The position numbers and the translations under genes were made by a program. DNA of 37,065 nt from an uncultured Lachnospiraceae bacterium (lineage in GTDB: Bacteria > Bacillota > Clostridia > Lachnospirales > Lachnospiraceae): the NCBI GenBank assembly GCA_947564735.1, contig CANOEC010000038.1:1-37065 (forward strand), in the 5' to 3' direction. Under the pieces are notes generated by a model. It had not been told where the DNA came from and ran no database searches. It worked only from the letters and a program-made list of their open reading frames with translations. Positions 1-7,427 of this stretch are shown here, piece after piece. Every line of letters starts with the position of its first letter. Within the stretch, counting starts at the first letter, position 1.

Positions 1-118
1 TCTGCTTCGCAGATTATCTTGGGAAGAATGCTTCGCATTCTTCCACGCTTTGGAGAAATTTCTTATTACACAAGAAAATTGCTTCGCAATTATCTTGAGA
101 AGAACCTTCGGTTCTTCT
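1..118. repeat. cluster of four CTTCG-loop mini-hairpins
   Basis: Four perfect short inverted repeats, each with a TTC loop closed by C-G, follow one another: 1-13 (5-bp stem), 22-44 (10 bp), 77-91 (6 bp, extended imperfectly to 70-96) and 98-118 (9 bp). The stems differ in sequence but share the loop, and the flank ATTATCTTG occurs after the first and third. A diverged copy of the third lies at 11403-11433. They sit beyond the end of the kinase gene, so they may be folded RNA or terminator derivatives. The first copy is cut by the window edge. Confidence 0.7.
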
Positions 119-148
119 GTGCGGTGGCGGACTATTCTATGCCATAAG

Positions 149-176
149 AAAATGGGACTGCTTACAGTCCCATTTT
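149..176 (-). terminator. hairpin downstream of the two-component operon
   Basis: A perfect 12-bp stem (AAAATGGGACTG against its complement) with a 4-nt loop lies 55 bp past the kinase stop codon. The stem carries its own A and T tracts, so it could act in both directions. No longer T run follows on the minus strand, which keeps confidence moderate. Confidence 0.6.
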
Positions 177-230
177 CGCTACTTCTCAATCCGTTTATAA
201 GGATTAAGAAGGTTCCTTATTATGTTGCCC

Positions 231-1154
231 TTAATCTGCCAGAGGGAAAAGCAGTGTGAAAACCGTTCCATTCCCCGGTACGCTGTCCGCTGTTATTGTT
301 CCGTTCAATTTCTCAACAAGCTGGTGTACGATAGACAGACCAAGACCACTGCCTTTTTCAGACCGCCCTTTATCGCATTTGTAAAGTCGTTCAAAAATAT
401 GTTTTAAATCCTCTCCGTCAATCCCCACTCCATTATCCGACAAAAGAATTTTTATATTCCCGCCCTGAGCGGATAAAGCTATTCTAATTTTATCCGCATG
501 GCTATGGGAGATTACATTCTGTATCAGATTGTTTAATATCCGCATATATCCGTCCGGATCCATCTGTACCCGGAAAGGCTGTTCGGGAATATCAATCGTG
601 AAATCCATCTGTGTATCTTCAAATATTGGTATCCAGTCAATCAGTATATTGCGCGTCAGCTCTGTCAAATCAACAGCCTTAATATTCATGGAAAATTCAT
701 TTGAGCCCAGCTTGAACCAGTCAAAAAGCACATCTATATATTCTTTTAAATCATGGGCTTTTCGGCGGGCAGTTTCTATATAGTCGTCACGTTCTTTTCC
801 GCAGGCAATCCCTTTATGAGCAGCATCCAGATACCCGATCAGCGTGGTTAGCGGTGTCCTTACATCATGGGAAAGGCTGGTCATAAGCTGTCTGTTTGTT
901 TCTTCTGTCTGACGATAGGCGGAAAGCCTGTTTTCGTAGGACAGGACAATATCATTGATTTCATACGCAAGAGGTGCAGCAAGCTCATGGGCTTCCGATA
1001 AAATGCGCCTGTTCCCATTTCCGTTTTTTACATCTTCTAAAGCATCCGACATTTCTAATATCTGCTTTTTTACACGCCGGACTGTAAAAACAGCCCATGT
1101 GGCAAAAACAAAAGAAGTGATTAGCGCAAGAACCGTAACGACTTCTATATGCAT
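231..1154 (-). CDS. membrane sensor histidine kinase
   Basis: The 307-aa protein is a HisKA-type sensor kinase that should autophosphorylate and pass phosphate to the regulator encoded just upstream. It has one N-terminal membrane segment (about residues 5-25) and almost no extracellular domain, so it probably senses within the membrane or through a partner. The H box SLSHDVRTPL places the phospho-accepting His at 96. The N box is around 208-213, the G1 box DNGVG around 240, the F box around 252-258 and the G2 box GSGLGL around 268. The ATG at 1154 is chosen because AGGAGG lies six bases upstream, one base after the regulator stop; an upstream in-frame extension has no such site. Short kinases of this build often accompany ABC-type detoxification genes, but none is adjacent, so the stimulus is unknown. 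Confidence 0.9.
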   Translation of the reverse strand: MHIEVVTVLALITSFVFATWAVFTVRRVKKQILEMSDALEDVKNGNGNRRILSEAHELAAPLAYEINDIVLSYENRLSAYRQTEETNRQLMTSLSHDVRTPLTTLIGYLDAAHKGIACGKERDDYIETARRKAHDLKEYIDVLFDWFKLGSNEFSMNIKAVDLTELTRNILIDWIPIFEDTQMDFTIDIPEQPFRVQMDPDGYMRILNNLIQNVISHSHADKIRIALSAQGGNIKILLSDNGVGIDGEDLKHIFERLYKCDKGRSEKGSGLGLSIVHQLVEKLNGTITADSVPGNGTVFTLLFPLAD

Positions 1155-1155
1155 C

Positions 1156-1848
1156 TCATACCTCCTTATTGAAACGGTAGCCAATCCCTTTTACTGTCTG
1201 TATATACCGGGGACTGCCCGGATTTTCTTCTATTTTTTTCCGCAGTCGGCTAATGATTGCCATAATATTGCTGTCATCATAAACATAATCTTCTCCCCAC
1301 ACGTTTTCATAAATTTGCTGCTTTGTCAGTATCTTTCCCTGATTTTTGGCAAGAAACATGAGTAAATCAAATTCCTTCGGCGGCAGTTCATAATCACCAT
1401 TTACCGCATGGATAGAACGGCTGTTAAGGTCAATCGTCAGGCCATCAAAATCAAATGTCTGCGACTGCCCGTCTCCCCCATTAAAACGGGTATAACGCCT
1501 AATCAACGACACAATACGGGCAATCAGCTCGTCCATATCAAAAGGTTTTGTCAAATAATCATCCGCTCCCGCCCGTAAACCACGCACTTTTGAAGCACTG
1601 TCATTTTTTGATGTGAACATCAAGATAGGCAGGCTGCTTTCTTTCCGAATCTGCTCTAATGTTTCAAAGCCGTCAAAACCGGGCATCATTACATCCAGTA
1701 TGACAAGCTGGTATTCTTTTTTCTTTAGTTGCTGCAATCCATCTTTTCCAGAATAACAGCAGTCCGCTTCTATACTTTCCTGTAAAACACTCTGCTTAAT
1801 CAATACACAAAGTTCTTTATCATCATCTATAATCAAAATTCTATTCAT
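1156..1848 (-). CDS. OmpR/PhoB-family response regulator
   Basis: The 230-aa product has a receiver domain with acidic pocket IDDD at 7-10, phospho-acceptor Asp52 (in VILDVMMPGFDG) and conserved Lys101 (TKPF). A winged-helix DNA-binding domain fills about residues 130-230, including the PPKEFDLLMFL and YIQTVKGIGYRF signatures. It is the partner of the kinase, whose start lies one base after this stop, so the two are translationally coupled. The start at 1848 gives the canonical N-terminus MNRILIIDDD. A 33-nt longer reading exists but has no family support, and the ribosome site for either is weak (GGAAG). Target genes cannot be told from the sequence. Confidence 0.9.
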   Translation of the reverse strand: MNRILIIDDDKELCVLIKQSVLQESIEADCCYSGKDGLQQLKKKEYQLVILDVMMPGFDGFETLEQIRKESSLPILMFTSKNDSASKVRGLRAGADDYLTKPFDMDELIARIVSLIRRYTRFNGGDGQSQTFDFDGLTIDLNSRSIHAVNGDYELPPKEFDLLMFLAKNQGKILTKQQIYENVWGEDYVYDDSNIMAIISRLRKKIEENPGSPRYIQTVKGIGYRFNKEV

Positions 1849-1873
1849 TATTAACATTCTTCCGTTTAACAAA

Positions 1874-1999
1874 TCACGCATTTATATGCCAAATATACAG
1901 CCGCATTACAATTATATGTGGAAATCGGAGCATACATAATCCAATCAGGGCAACAATGAATATTCCAGTCTGAACCAAGTCAGAATATGCAATCATCAT
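1874..1999 (-). CDS. candidate small hydrophobic holin-like toxin (type I TA style)
   Basis: A 41-codon frame starts MMIAYSDLVQTGIFIVALIG and continues as a hydrophobic helix before a short basic/aromatic tail. The opening M-I-x-Y-S-D-L-x-Q followed by one membrane helix resembles the Hol_Tox/TxpA-like toxin peptides of Firmicutes, which are about 30-40 aa. The usual poly-lysine tail is absent, and the upstream sequence (AAAAGATAAA) is only a weak ribosome site. The stop overlaps the upstream edge of the response-regulator gene. No antisense antitoxin RNA could be confirmed. It may be a decayed toxin or a chance frame; the resemblance is seen by eye only. Confidence 0.4.
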   Translation of the reverse strand: MMIAYSDLVQTGIFIVALIGLCMLRFPHIIVMRLYIWHINA

Positions 2000-2110
2000 T
2001 TTATCTTTTGGGTTTAAATGAATGTACAAATAAGGCAGTTCAATTCATACATGAATACACCGGCTTAAGTGAAAAGGGGAAATTTTTGATTCTTGTTGTT
2101 AGCATGCCTG

Positions 2111-2572
2111 CTATCGGACTTTTTCCTTTTTCGTAATCGTAAACCCGTTTTTCAGATACAGCTCCACTGCCTTCTGATTCCATGCAGCCACATGCAGGAT
2201 GATTTCTTCACACCCCCGCTCTTTGATATGATTCATCCCCCATAATAACAGCTTTTGTCCTATTCCTTGTCCCTGATGCGACTTTTTGACGATTAAATCG
2301 TCTATCTCGTTTCCATAGCAGGATACCGCCCCAATGATTTCTCCATTTTGCATATAGAGAAATGTATCCGTTATTTTGTCTTTCATTTGGGAAAAATCTG
2401 AATAAAAATTGACAGGCTCAATTTCCAAATCCGCCCTCATCTCATAAAAGCATTCATTATATATCTGCATATATTCATTCCAATATTTTTCCCCAAAAGG
2501 AATGCAGATTATATCCTGTCCATCATTTGGCATTCCCTTACATGACATCTCATATGCAATGATTTCTTTCAT
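2111..2572 (-). CDS. GNAT-family N-acetyltransferase
   Basis: This 153-aa protein has the GNAT acetyl-CoA-binding signature VKKSHQGQGIGQKLL (Q/R-x-x-G-x-G/A pattern) in its middle and the C-terminal pattern NQKAVELYLKNGF. The acetyl acceptor cannot be predicted. The ATG at 2572 overlaps the TGA of the upstream hydrolase gene as ATGA and has GGGAG about 9 nt upstream, so it is preferred to the 6-codon longer reading. It is the last gene of the argC - hydrolase - GNAT operon. It ends in TAG. Confidence 0.85.
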   Translation of the reverse strand: MKEIIAYEMSCKGMPNDGQDIICIPFGEKYWNEYMQIYNECFYEMRADLEIEPVNFYSDFSQMKDKITDTFLYMQNGEIIGAVSCYGNEIDDLIVKKSHQGQGIGQKLLLWGMNHIKERGCEEIILHVAAWNQKAVELYLKNGFTITKKEKVR

Positions 2573-3603
2573 CAGCGCTTCTCCCTGCAATCACACCATT
2601 CATAGTAGATTTTTCTTAGGTTTCTCATTTCTTTCCAGACATTATCACCATAATTGCTCACCAGAACAGAAATCATCCCATTATTAGGATTGTATTCCGA
2701 CAGAAAACTCACACCCGGATCACACCCTTGAAAATATGCAAAATCCCTGCCGTCCGGATTATCAATAATCCACATGCCATACCCATAATACCCTTCTTCT
2801 TCGTCAGCGCCGTCTCCACTCTGTTTCTTAAGCATCTCTGAAACAAGCGCCTTGGATAGCAGATTTCCTTCTAATAGATTCACCCAGAAGCTGACGATAT
2901 CCTTTACCGTAATAAACGCCCCGCCTGCACCGGTGCCCTTGACATCGACAGAAAAAATATTTGTGCGATAATCATTTGTGTCGGCGCAATAAATATAATG
3001 ATTGGCGCATTTTGCCGGCAGCTTATCCAGCTCAAAATAGCCCGTTGATTCCATCCCGCATCTATCAAAAATATGCTCTTTCAAATATTGGTCAAAGTAC
3101 ATTCCCGTTACTTTTTCTAAAATCATCGCGAGTAAGACATATCCGGAGTTATTATACTGGAATTTTTCGCCCTTCGGATATATCATCGGTTTATTGATAA
3201 ACAGCGGAAGCAAGTCGCTGTTATGCCTGATTTTATAATTCGGATAATCCGTCCATAATTCTTCGTATTCGTCCATCACACTTTCATCAAAATAATCCGG
3301 AACACCCGATGTATGATTTAAAAGCTGTCGCACGGTAACGTCCTTATCGATATCATGGAACGGAATCGCAAGCAGCGACCCGATTGTATCGTCAAACCTT
3401 ATTTTTTCCTGCTCAATCAACTGTAAGATTCCCACGGCAACAAATACTTTTCCCGCCGATGCGCTTGCAAATTTTGTATCCAATGTATTCGGAATCTCAT
3501 TCGGCAAATCTGCAAAGCCGCTTACGCTCTCATATAAAACCTTGCCATTCTGAACAATATATATGTTTCCCCTAAAGTTTTCGTCAATCACTTCCATCTC
3601 CAT
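2572..3603 (-). CDS. beta-lactamase-fold serine hydrolase
   Basis: The 343-aa protein belongs to the class C beta-lactamase/penicillin-binding-protein-like family (PF00144-type), which includes esterases and D-amino-acid peptidases. The SxxK motif is Ser49-Ala-Gly-Lys52 and the YxN motif is Tyr150-Asn-Asn152 (QYNNSGY). LLNHTSGVPDY at about 95-104 is a family signature, while the third motif reads FQGCDPG near the C-terminus. There is no signal peptide, so it is probably cytoplasmic, which is unusual for a true beta-lactamase. It begins 9 nt after the argC stop and overlaps the GNAT start. The start is uncertain: ATG at 3603 lacks a clear ribosome site and alternatives lie 2-4 codons in. Substrate unknown; do not read as antibiotic resistance. 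Confidence 0.85.
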   Translation of the reverse strand: MEMEVIDENFRGNIYIVQNGKVLYESVSGFADLPNEIPNTLDTKFASASAGKVFVAVGILQLIEQEKIRFDDTIGSLLAIPFHDIDKDVTVRQLLNHTSGVPDYFDESVMDEYEELWTDYPNYKIRHNSDLLPLFINKPMIYPKGEKFQYNNSGYVLLAMILEKVTGMYFDQYLKEHIFDRCGMESTGYFELDKLPAKCANHYIYCADTNDYRTNIFSVDVKGTGAGGAFITVKDIVSFWVNLLEGNLLSKALVSEMLKKQSGDGADEEEGYYGYGMWIIDNPDGRDFAYFQGCDPGVSFLSEYNPNNGMISVLVSNYGDNVWKEMRNLRKIYYEWCDCREKR

Positions 3604-3612
3604 TCTGGCGCG

Positions 3613-4560
3613 TTACAGATTCAGCCCTTTCGCCGCGTCGCAGCTCAATATGATATTCATACACTGTATCGCCGCACCGGACGCGCCTTTTCCTAAATTG
3701 TCAAACTGTGAAGAAATCACGATTCGCTCTTCATTTCCCGTCACATAAACCTTCAAGCCATCCCAGCCGGACAATCCGTTCCCCGCCAAAAATCCACTGG
3801 CGGCAATCTCATCATCCGGCGCGCTTACTCTGATAAACGGCTGGTCTTTGTAATACGCAGCATAAAAATCTAATAGGGATTCGGGCGTTTCCTTTTTTGA
3901 AAGCATATCCGCATACAACTGTACAGAAACGACCATTCCGCTATAATAGTCATCAATAATCGGTGAAAACAGCGGTGTACGTTCCAGCCCTGTGATTTTC
4001 TTCATCTCTTTTAAGTGCTTGTGCTGCTGCGTCAATGCATATTCTCTTCCCGCTGATAACTCCCTTGGTCTGTCCCCGCTCTCATATGCCGCTATCGTCT
4101 TCTTACCCGCTCCGCTATAGCCCGAAAGCGCAAAACAGCTTACCGGATAATCTTTCGGAAGGATTCCTCCTGCCGTCAGAGGATAAATCAGAGAAATGAA
4201 ACCGGTCGCATAACATCCCGGAACTGCTATCCGCTTTCCCGTCTTAATCGCATTCTTATGCCCATCGGACAATTCCGGAAATCCATATGCCCAGCCCTCT
4301 TCTGTCCGGTGCGCAGTAGACGCGTCGATAATGACCACCTCTTCCTTCTCCACGAGCGCTACAGCCTGCCTTGCCGCTTCGTCCGGCAGACATAGAAACG
4401 TGATGTCCGATGCGTTAATCAGTCGTCTTCTCTCCTCCGGATTCTTCCGCAACTCCGGACTGATATGTAACAGCTCTATATCGTCACGATTTTGAAACCG
4501 TTCGTTTATTCTTAATCCTGTTGTACCTTCGCTTCCGTCAATAAATACTTTTGTCTTCAT
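3613..4560 (-). CDS. argC: N-acetyl-gamma-glutamyl-phosphate reductase (short, type 2)
   Basis: ArgC reduces N-acetylglutamyl phosphate to the semialdehyde with NADPH in arginine synthesis. The 315-aa length matches the short type-2 family rather than the roughly 345-aa common type. The N-terminal dinucleotide motif is DGSEGTTGLRI (8-18), and the catalytic cysteine is Cys116 in VPGCYATG. The conserved GYSGAGKK segment is present. The ATG at 4560 has AAAGGGG upstream; a 7-codon longer reading is less likely. No other arginine genes are nearby. Instead it heads an operon with a serine hydrolase and a GNAT enzyme, so it may serve an acetylated-amino-acid side pathway. That is inference. Confidence 0.9.
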   Translation of the reverse strand: MKTKVFIDGSEGTTGLRINERFQNRDDIELLHISPELRKNPEERRRLINASDITFLCLPDEAARQAVALVEKEEVVIIDASTAHRTEEGWAYGFPELSDGHKNAIKTGKRIAVPGCYATGFISLIYPLTAGGILPKDYPVSCFALSGYSGAGKKTIAAYESGDRPRELSAGREYALTQQHKHLKEMKKITGLERTPLFSPIIDDYYSGMVVSVQLYADMLSKKETPESLLDFYAAYYKDQPFIRVSAPDDEIAASGFLAGNGLSGWDGLKVYVTGNEERIVISSQFDNLGKGASGAAIQCMNIILSCDAAKGLNL

Positions 4561-4745
4561 AAATACGCTGCCCCTTTCCATTGGTGCGTATAATTGTACA
4601 ATATATTTGTATAGAAATCAATTCGCAGCCGGCTTTATCTTTTTGATTTCCTTTTGCGTCATAAACCCTTTTCCCAATTGAAGGAAAAATGATAAAATAT
4701 CCCTATAAACATCAAATAAAAATTTCAACGAGGAGATACATCATA
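4561..4745. promoter_or_regulatory. divergent promoter region of argC and glycerate kinase operons
   Basis: This 185-bp AT-rich gap separates divergent genes. An inverted repeat TTTTCC-N8-GGAAAA at 4669-4688 lies just before a TAAAAT -10-like box at about 4692 reading towards the glycerate kinase. It could be an operator, but no matching regulator gene is adjacent. Reading towards argC there are several TATA-like boxes (around 4590-4610), none decisive. Confidence 0.35.
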
Positions 4746-5900
4746 ATGAATGTGGTAGTTGCGATTGATTCCCTAAAAGGAAGTCTGTCATCCCTAGAAG
4801 CCGGTACAGTCATCAAGGACAGTATCCAAAAAGTTATGCCTGAGGCAAAGGTAACTGTTCGCCCTCTTGCAGACGGCGGTGAGGGCACCGTCGAAGCGCT
4901 TACTTTAGGAATGGGCGGAAAATTGGAGACCGTGACCGTGACCGGTCCCTTGGGAAATCCTGTATCTTGTATATTTGGAATCCTCGAAGAAAGTCAGACT
5001 GCAATTATTGAAATGTCCGGTGCGGCTGGCATTACTTTGGTGGCGGAGCAGGACAGAAATCCTCTCAACACCACTACATACGGCGTTGGTGAAGTTATCC
5101 GGCACGCAATTGCAAAAGGATGCCGGCATTTTATTATCGGCATCGGCGGAAGCGCAACAAACGATGGGGGAATCGGCATGCTTCAAGCGCTGGGGTATGG
5201 GATGCTTGACAAAGACGGGAAGCAGGTTCCTTATGGTGCAAAGGGCTTAAAAGAACTTGAAACAATCACGGACGAATATGTGATTCCGGAGCTTAAAGAA
5301 TGCACCTTTAAAATTGCCTGTGACGTGACGAATGTTCTGTGCGGGGAACAAGGGTGCAGCGCTGTTTTTGGTCCGCAAAAAGGCGCCACGCCGACCATGA
5401 TCATGCAAATGGATAAGTGGCTTGCCTACTATGCCAAACTTACTTGCGAAAAATACCCCCATGCAAACGCAAAACATGCCGGAACCGGTGCTGCCGGTGG
5501 GCTGGGCTTTGCTTTTCTCTCCTATACAAACGCCACCCTAGAATCGGGCATCAAAATCGTTCTGGAAGAAACAAAACTGGAAGATTATATCCAATCGGCT
5601 GACATTGTTGTGACCGGCGAAGGACGTCTTGATGGGCAGACGATATTCGGAAAAGCTCCCATCGGCGTCGCAGGAATTGGCAAGAAATACAATAAAAAAG
5701 TGATTGCATTTTCGGGGTGTGTAACGGATGACGCAATTGCCTGCAATGAACATGGAATCGACGCCTTTTTCCCAATCTTACGAGGCGTGCAAACCTTGCC
5801 GGAGGCAATGAACCCTGCAAGCGCCAAGAAAAATCTCGCTGCAACGGTAGAACAGGTATTCCGGTTGATAGACGCAGTGCGCGGAACGGAGATGGACTAG
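4746..5900 (+). CDS. glycerate kinase
   Basis: The 384-aa protein belongs to the GlxK/GarK glycerate 2-kinase family, which phosphorylates D-glycerate with ATP to feed glycolysis. The N-terminus MNVVVAIDSLKGSLSS is the family hallmark. The glycine-rich GIGGSATNDGG segment near residue 125 and VTGEGRLDGQT near residue 290 are both typical. The start at 4746 is preferred to an earlier in-frame ATG at 4689 because GAGGAG lies about 10 nt upstream and the family sequence begins there. It is a single-gene unit: the next gene runs convergently. GarK and GlxK cannot be separated by eye, so no gene symbol is given. Confidence 0.92.
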   Translation: MNVVVAIDSLKGSLSSLEAGTVIKDSIQKVMPEAKVTVRPLADGGEGTVEALTLGMGGKLETVTVTGPLGNPVSCIFGILEESQTAIIEMSGAAGITLVAEQDRNPLNTTTYGVGEVIRHAIAKGCRHFIIGIGGSATNDGGIGMLQALGYGMLDKDGKQVPYGAKGLKELETITDEYVIPELKECTFKIACDVTNVLCGEQGCSAVFGPQKGATPTMIMQMDKWLAYYAKLTCEKYPHANAKHAGTGAAGGLGFAFLSYTNATLESGIKIVLEETKLEDYIQSADIVVTGEGRLDGQTIFGKAPIGVAGIGKKYNKKVIAFSGCVTDDAIACNEHGIDAFFPILRGVQTLPEAMNPASAKKNLAATVEQVFRLIDAVRGTEMD

Positions 5901-5958
5901 GCGGACTTATACGAGCATGGGATAGCACCTTTTTCTTTCCATTGTTTTCACATGTTCC

Positions 5959-7029
5959 CTAGTACTGCTCTCCTGCTATCTCATGCAGTATCTTTGAAAA
6001 ATCTTCTGACTTTGATTCTAACAGTCCATGGGTTGTATCTTCCATGATGTACAACTTTTTATACGGGGCGTCGATTTTCTCAAAATATTCCTGCGCCAGC
6101 ATATAATTAGTCTGATAATCACAATCCCCGTTTATATTATAATATGGCACTTCGTATTCGGTTCTGCCTGCTAAAGAAAACTTGCTAAATTCGTCTGAAA
6201 GCAAAAAATCCATATATACCGTGTAATCACAATTTAAAAATTCCACCCAATCCGCCAAAGTGTAATATGGATTAAAAATAACTGCAGCCGGCAGATTATA
6301 ATCTGTTCCATCCCTCATCATGTCATATCCATATTTTTCCATGAGAAGATTTCGGGCAAGGAAATGTTCTTCTGTATAATGTTCCGGCGTCAAGTCTTGT
6401 AGAAGCTCTCCCCCTTCATCATCGCTTACCCATTCCTTGGCAATTTTTTGAAAAGCGACTTCATTCTGATACATATCAACCATCTGCCCGGTTCCTATAT
6501 AGCATTCATAATACTCCGGATATTCCAAAACCAAGTTGCACCCGTAATAAGTTCCCCATGAATGTCCCAAAATAGTAATCTTTTCTTTATCAAAATACTC
6601 GATTAAATATTTCGTCATCTCCAGTCCGTCGCTCATCATAAGTTCGTAGGTCAATGCCGTGTCATTCTGACTTTCATCATAACTTTTCCCACAATTTCTT
6701 TGGTCCCATGTGACAACGGTATATACATCCGCCCACTTTCGCGTAAAGGCGTAATCATATGCGCTTGTCGAGGAACCGGGACCACCATGAAGATACAACA
6801 AAACAGGATTATTGATATCTTCTCCATAAATACTTATCCACTGCTGTGTACCATTGATTTCGATATACATGGATGTGTTAATTCCACCCTTTGGCGTTCT
6901 TTGATTGATTATCCTCCCAATAGACCGCACCAAGAAAAAGAGGAGAATTACGGCTATTATCACAAGCGCTGCTATTTTCACTATCCTAATCAATGTGTTT
7001 TTTACGGTATTCTTTCTCTTTAAATTCAC
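5959..7029 (-). CDS. membrane-anchored alpha/beta hydrolase, proline-iminopeptidase-like
   Basis: The 356-aa protein has one N-terminal membrane helix (about 15-36) after a basic stretch, then an alpha/beta-hydrolase domain facing outward. The oxyanion motif HGGPG is at 81-85, the strand motif TWDQRNCGKS follows at 107-116, and the nucleophile elbow GHSWG puts Ser157 in place. A C-terminal TTHG supplies the likely catalytic His. HGGPG plus DQRxxGKS are typical of proline iminopeptidases and related S33 peptidases. The start is GTG at 7029, with AGGAG seven bases upstream, overlapping the NUDIX stop as GTGA. The overlap ties its expression to the restriction-like gene upstream. It ends in TAG. 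Its role in that operon is unknown. Confidence 0.87.
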   Translation of the reverse strand: MNLKRKNTVKNTLIRIVKIAALVIIAVILLFFLVRSIGRIINQRTPKGGINTSMYIEINGTQQWISIYGEDINNPVLLYLHGGPGSSTSAYDYAFTRKWADVYTVVTWDQRNCGKSYDESQNDTALTYELMMSDGLEMTKYLIEYFDKEKITILGHSWGTYYGCNLVLEYPEYYECYIGTGQMVDMYQNEVAFQKIAKEWVSDDEGGELLQDLTPEHYTEEHFLARNLLMEKYGYDMMRDGTDYNLPAAVIFNPYYTLADWVEFLNCDYTVYMDFLLSDEFSKFSLAGRTEYEVPYYNINGDCDYQTNYMLAQEYFEKIDAPYKKLYIMEDTTHGLLESKSEDFSKILHEIAGEQY

Positions 7030-7427
7030 CTCATTCTCCTCTCTAACATCTCAATCAATGATAAATCCGCCGGAAGCCATTGCACATCATACAGCTCACT
7101 TTTTGTAAGCCATCTGGCGGCTTGTGCTTCTTTGAGCGTCAGCCTGCCCGTCTTTACCTTTGCCAGAAAACAATCCATTGAAAGGTGAAAAGACGGATAA
7201 TCGTACTCAATTGTATGTACCAGCTCACCAACCTCAATATCAGTGTCCAGTTCTTCTCTGATTTCTCTTCTGAGCGCCTCTTCCGGTAATTCTCCCTCTT
7301 CAATCTTACCGCCCGGAAATTCCCACTGTCCTTTAAATTCTCCGTACCCTCTGGCTGTCGCAAAAATCTGTGAAGGATTTTTCATATCATCGCAGATAAT
7401 TGCCGCTACCACTCTTATTGTTTTCAT
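7026..7427 (-). CDS. NUDIX hydrolase, MutT/8-oxo-dGTPase-like
   Basis: The 133-aa protein is a small single-domain NUDIX pyrophosphohydrolase. The NUDIX box G-x5-E-x7-REUxEE is complete: it begins at Gly40 and includes Glu46, Arg54, Glu55, Glu58 and Glu59. GQWEFPGGK before it and the overall length match MutT-type (deoxy)nucleoside triphosphate pyrophosphohydrolases. The start ATG at 7427 overlaps the stop of the helicase-nuclease gene as ATGA, and its own stop overlaps the next start as GTGA, so it is the middle of a tightly coupled trio. NUDIX genes beside PLD-helicase-DUF3427 genes recur in bacteria, as far as I recall. A role in sanitising or sensing nucleotides during defence is inference. 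Confidence 0.92.
   Translation of the reverse strand: MKTIRVVAAIICDDMKNPSQIFATARGYGEFKGQWEFPGGKIEEGELPEEALRREIREELDTDIEVGELVHTIEYDYPSFHLSMDCFLAKVKTGRLTLKEAQAARWLTKSELYDVQWLPADLSLIEMLERRMR

Noticed and set aside
2572-3603. Secreted beta-lactamase resistance gene
   Set aside because: There is no signal peptide and the third motif differs; a general serine hydrolase is safer.
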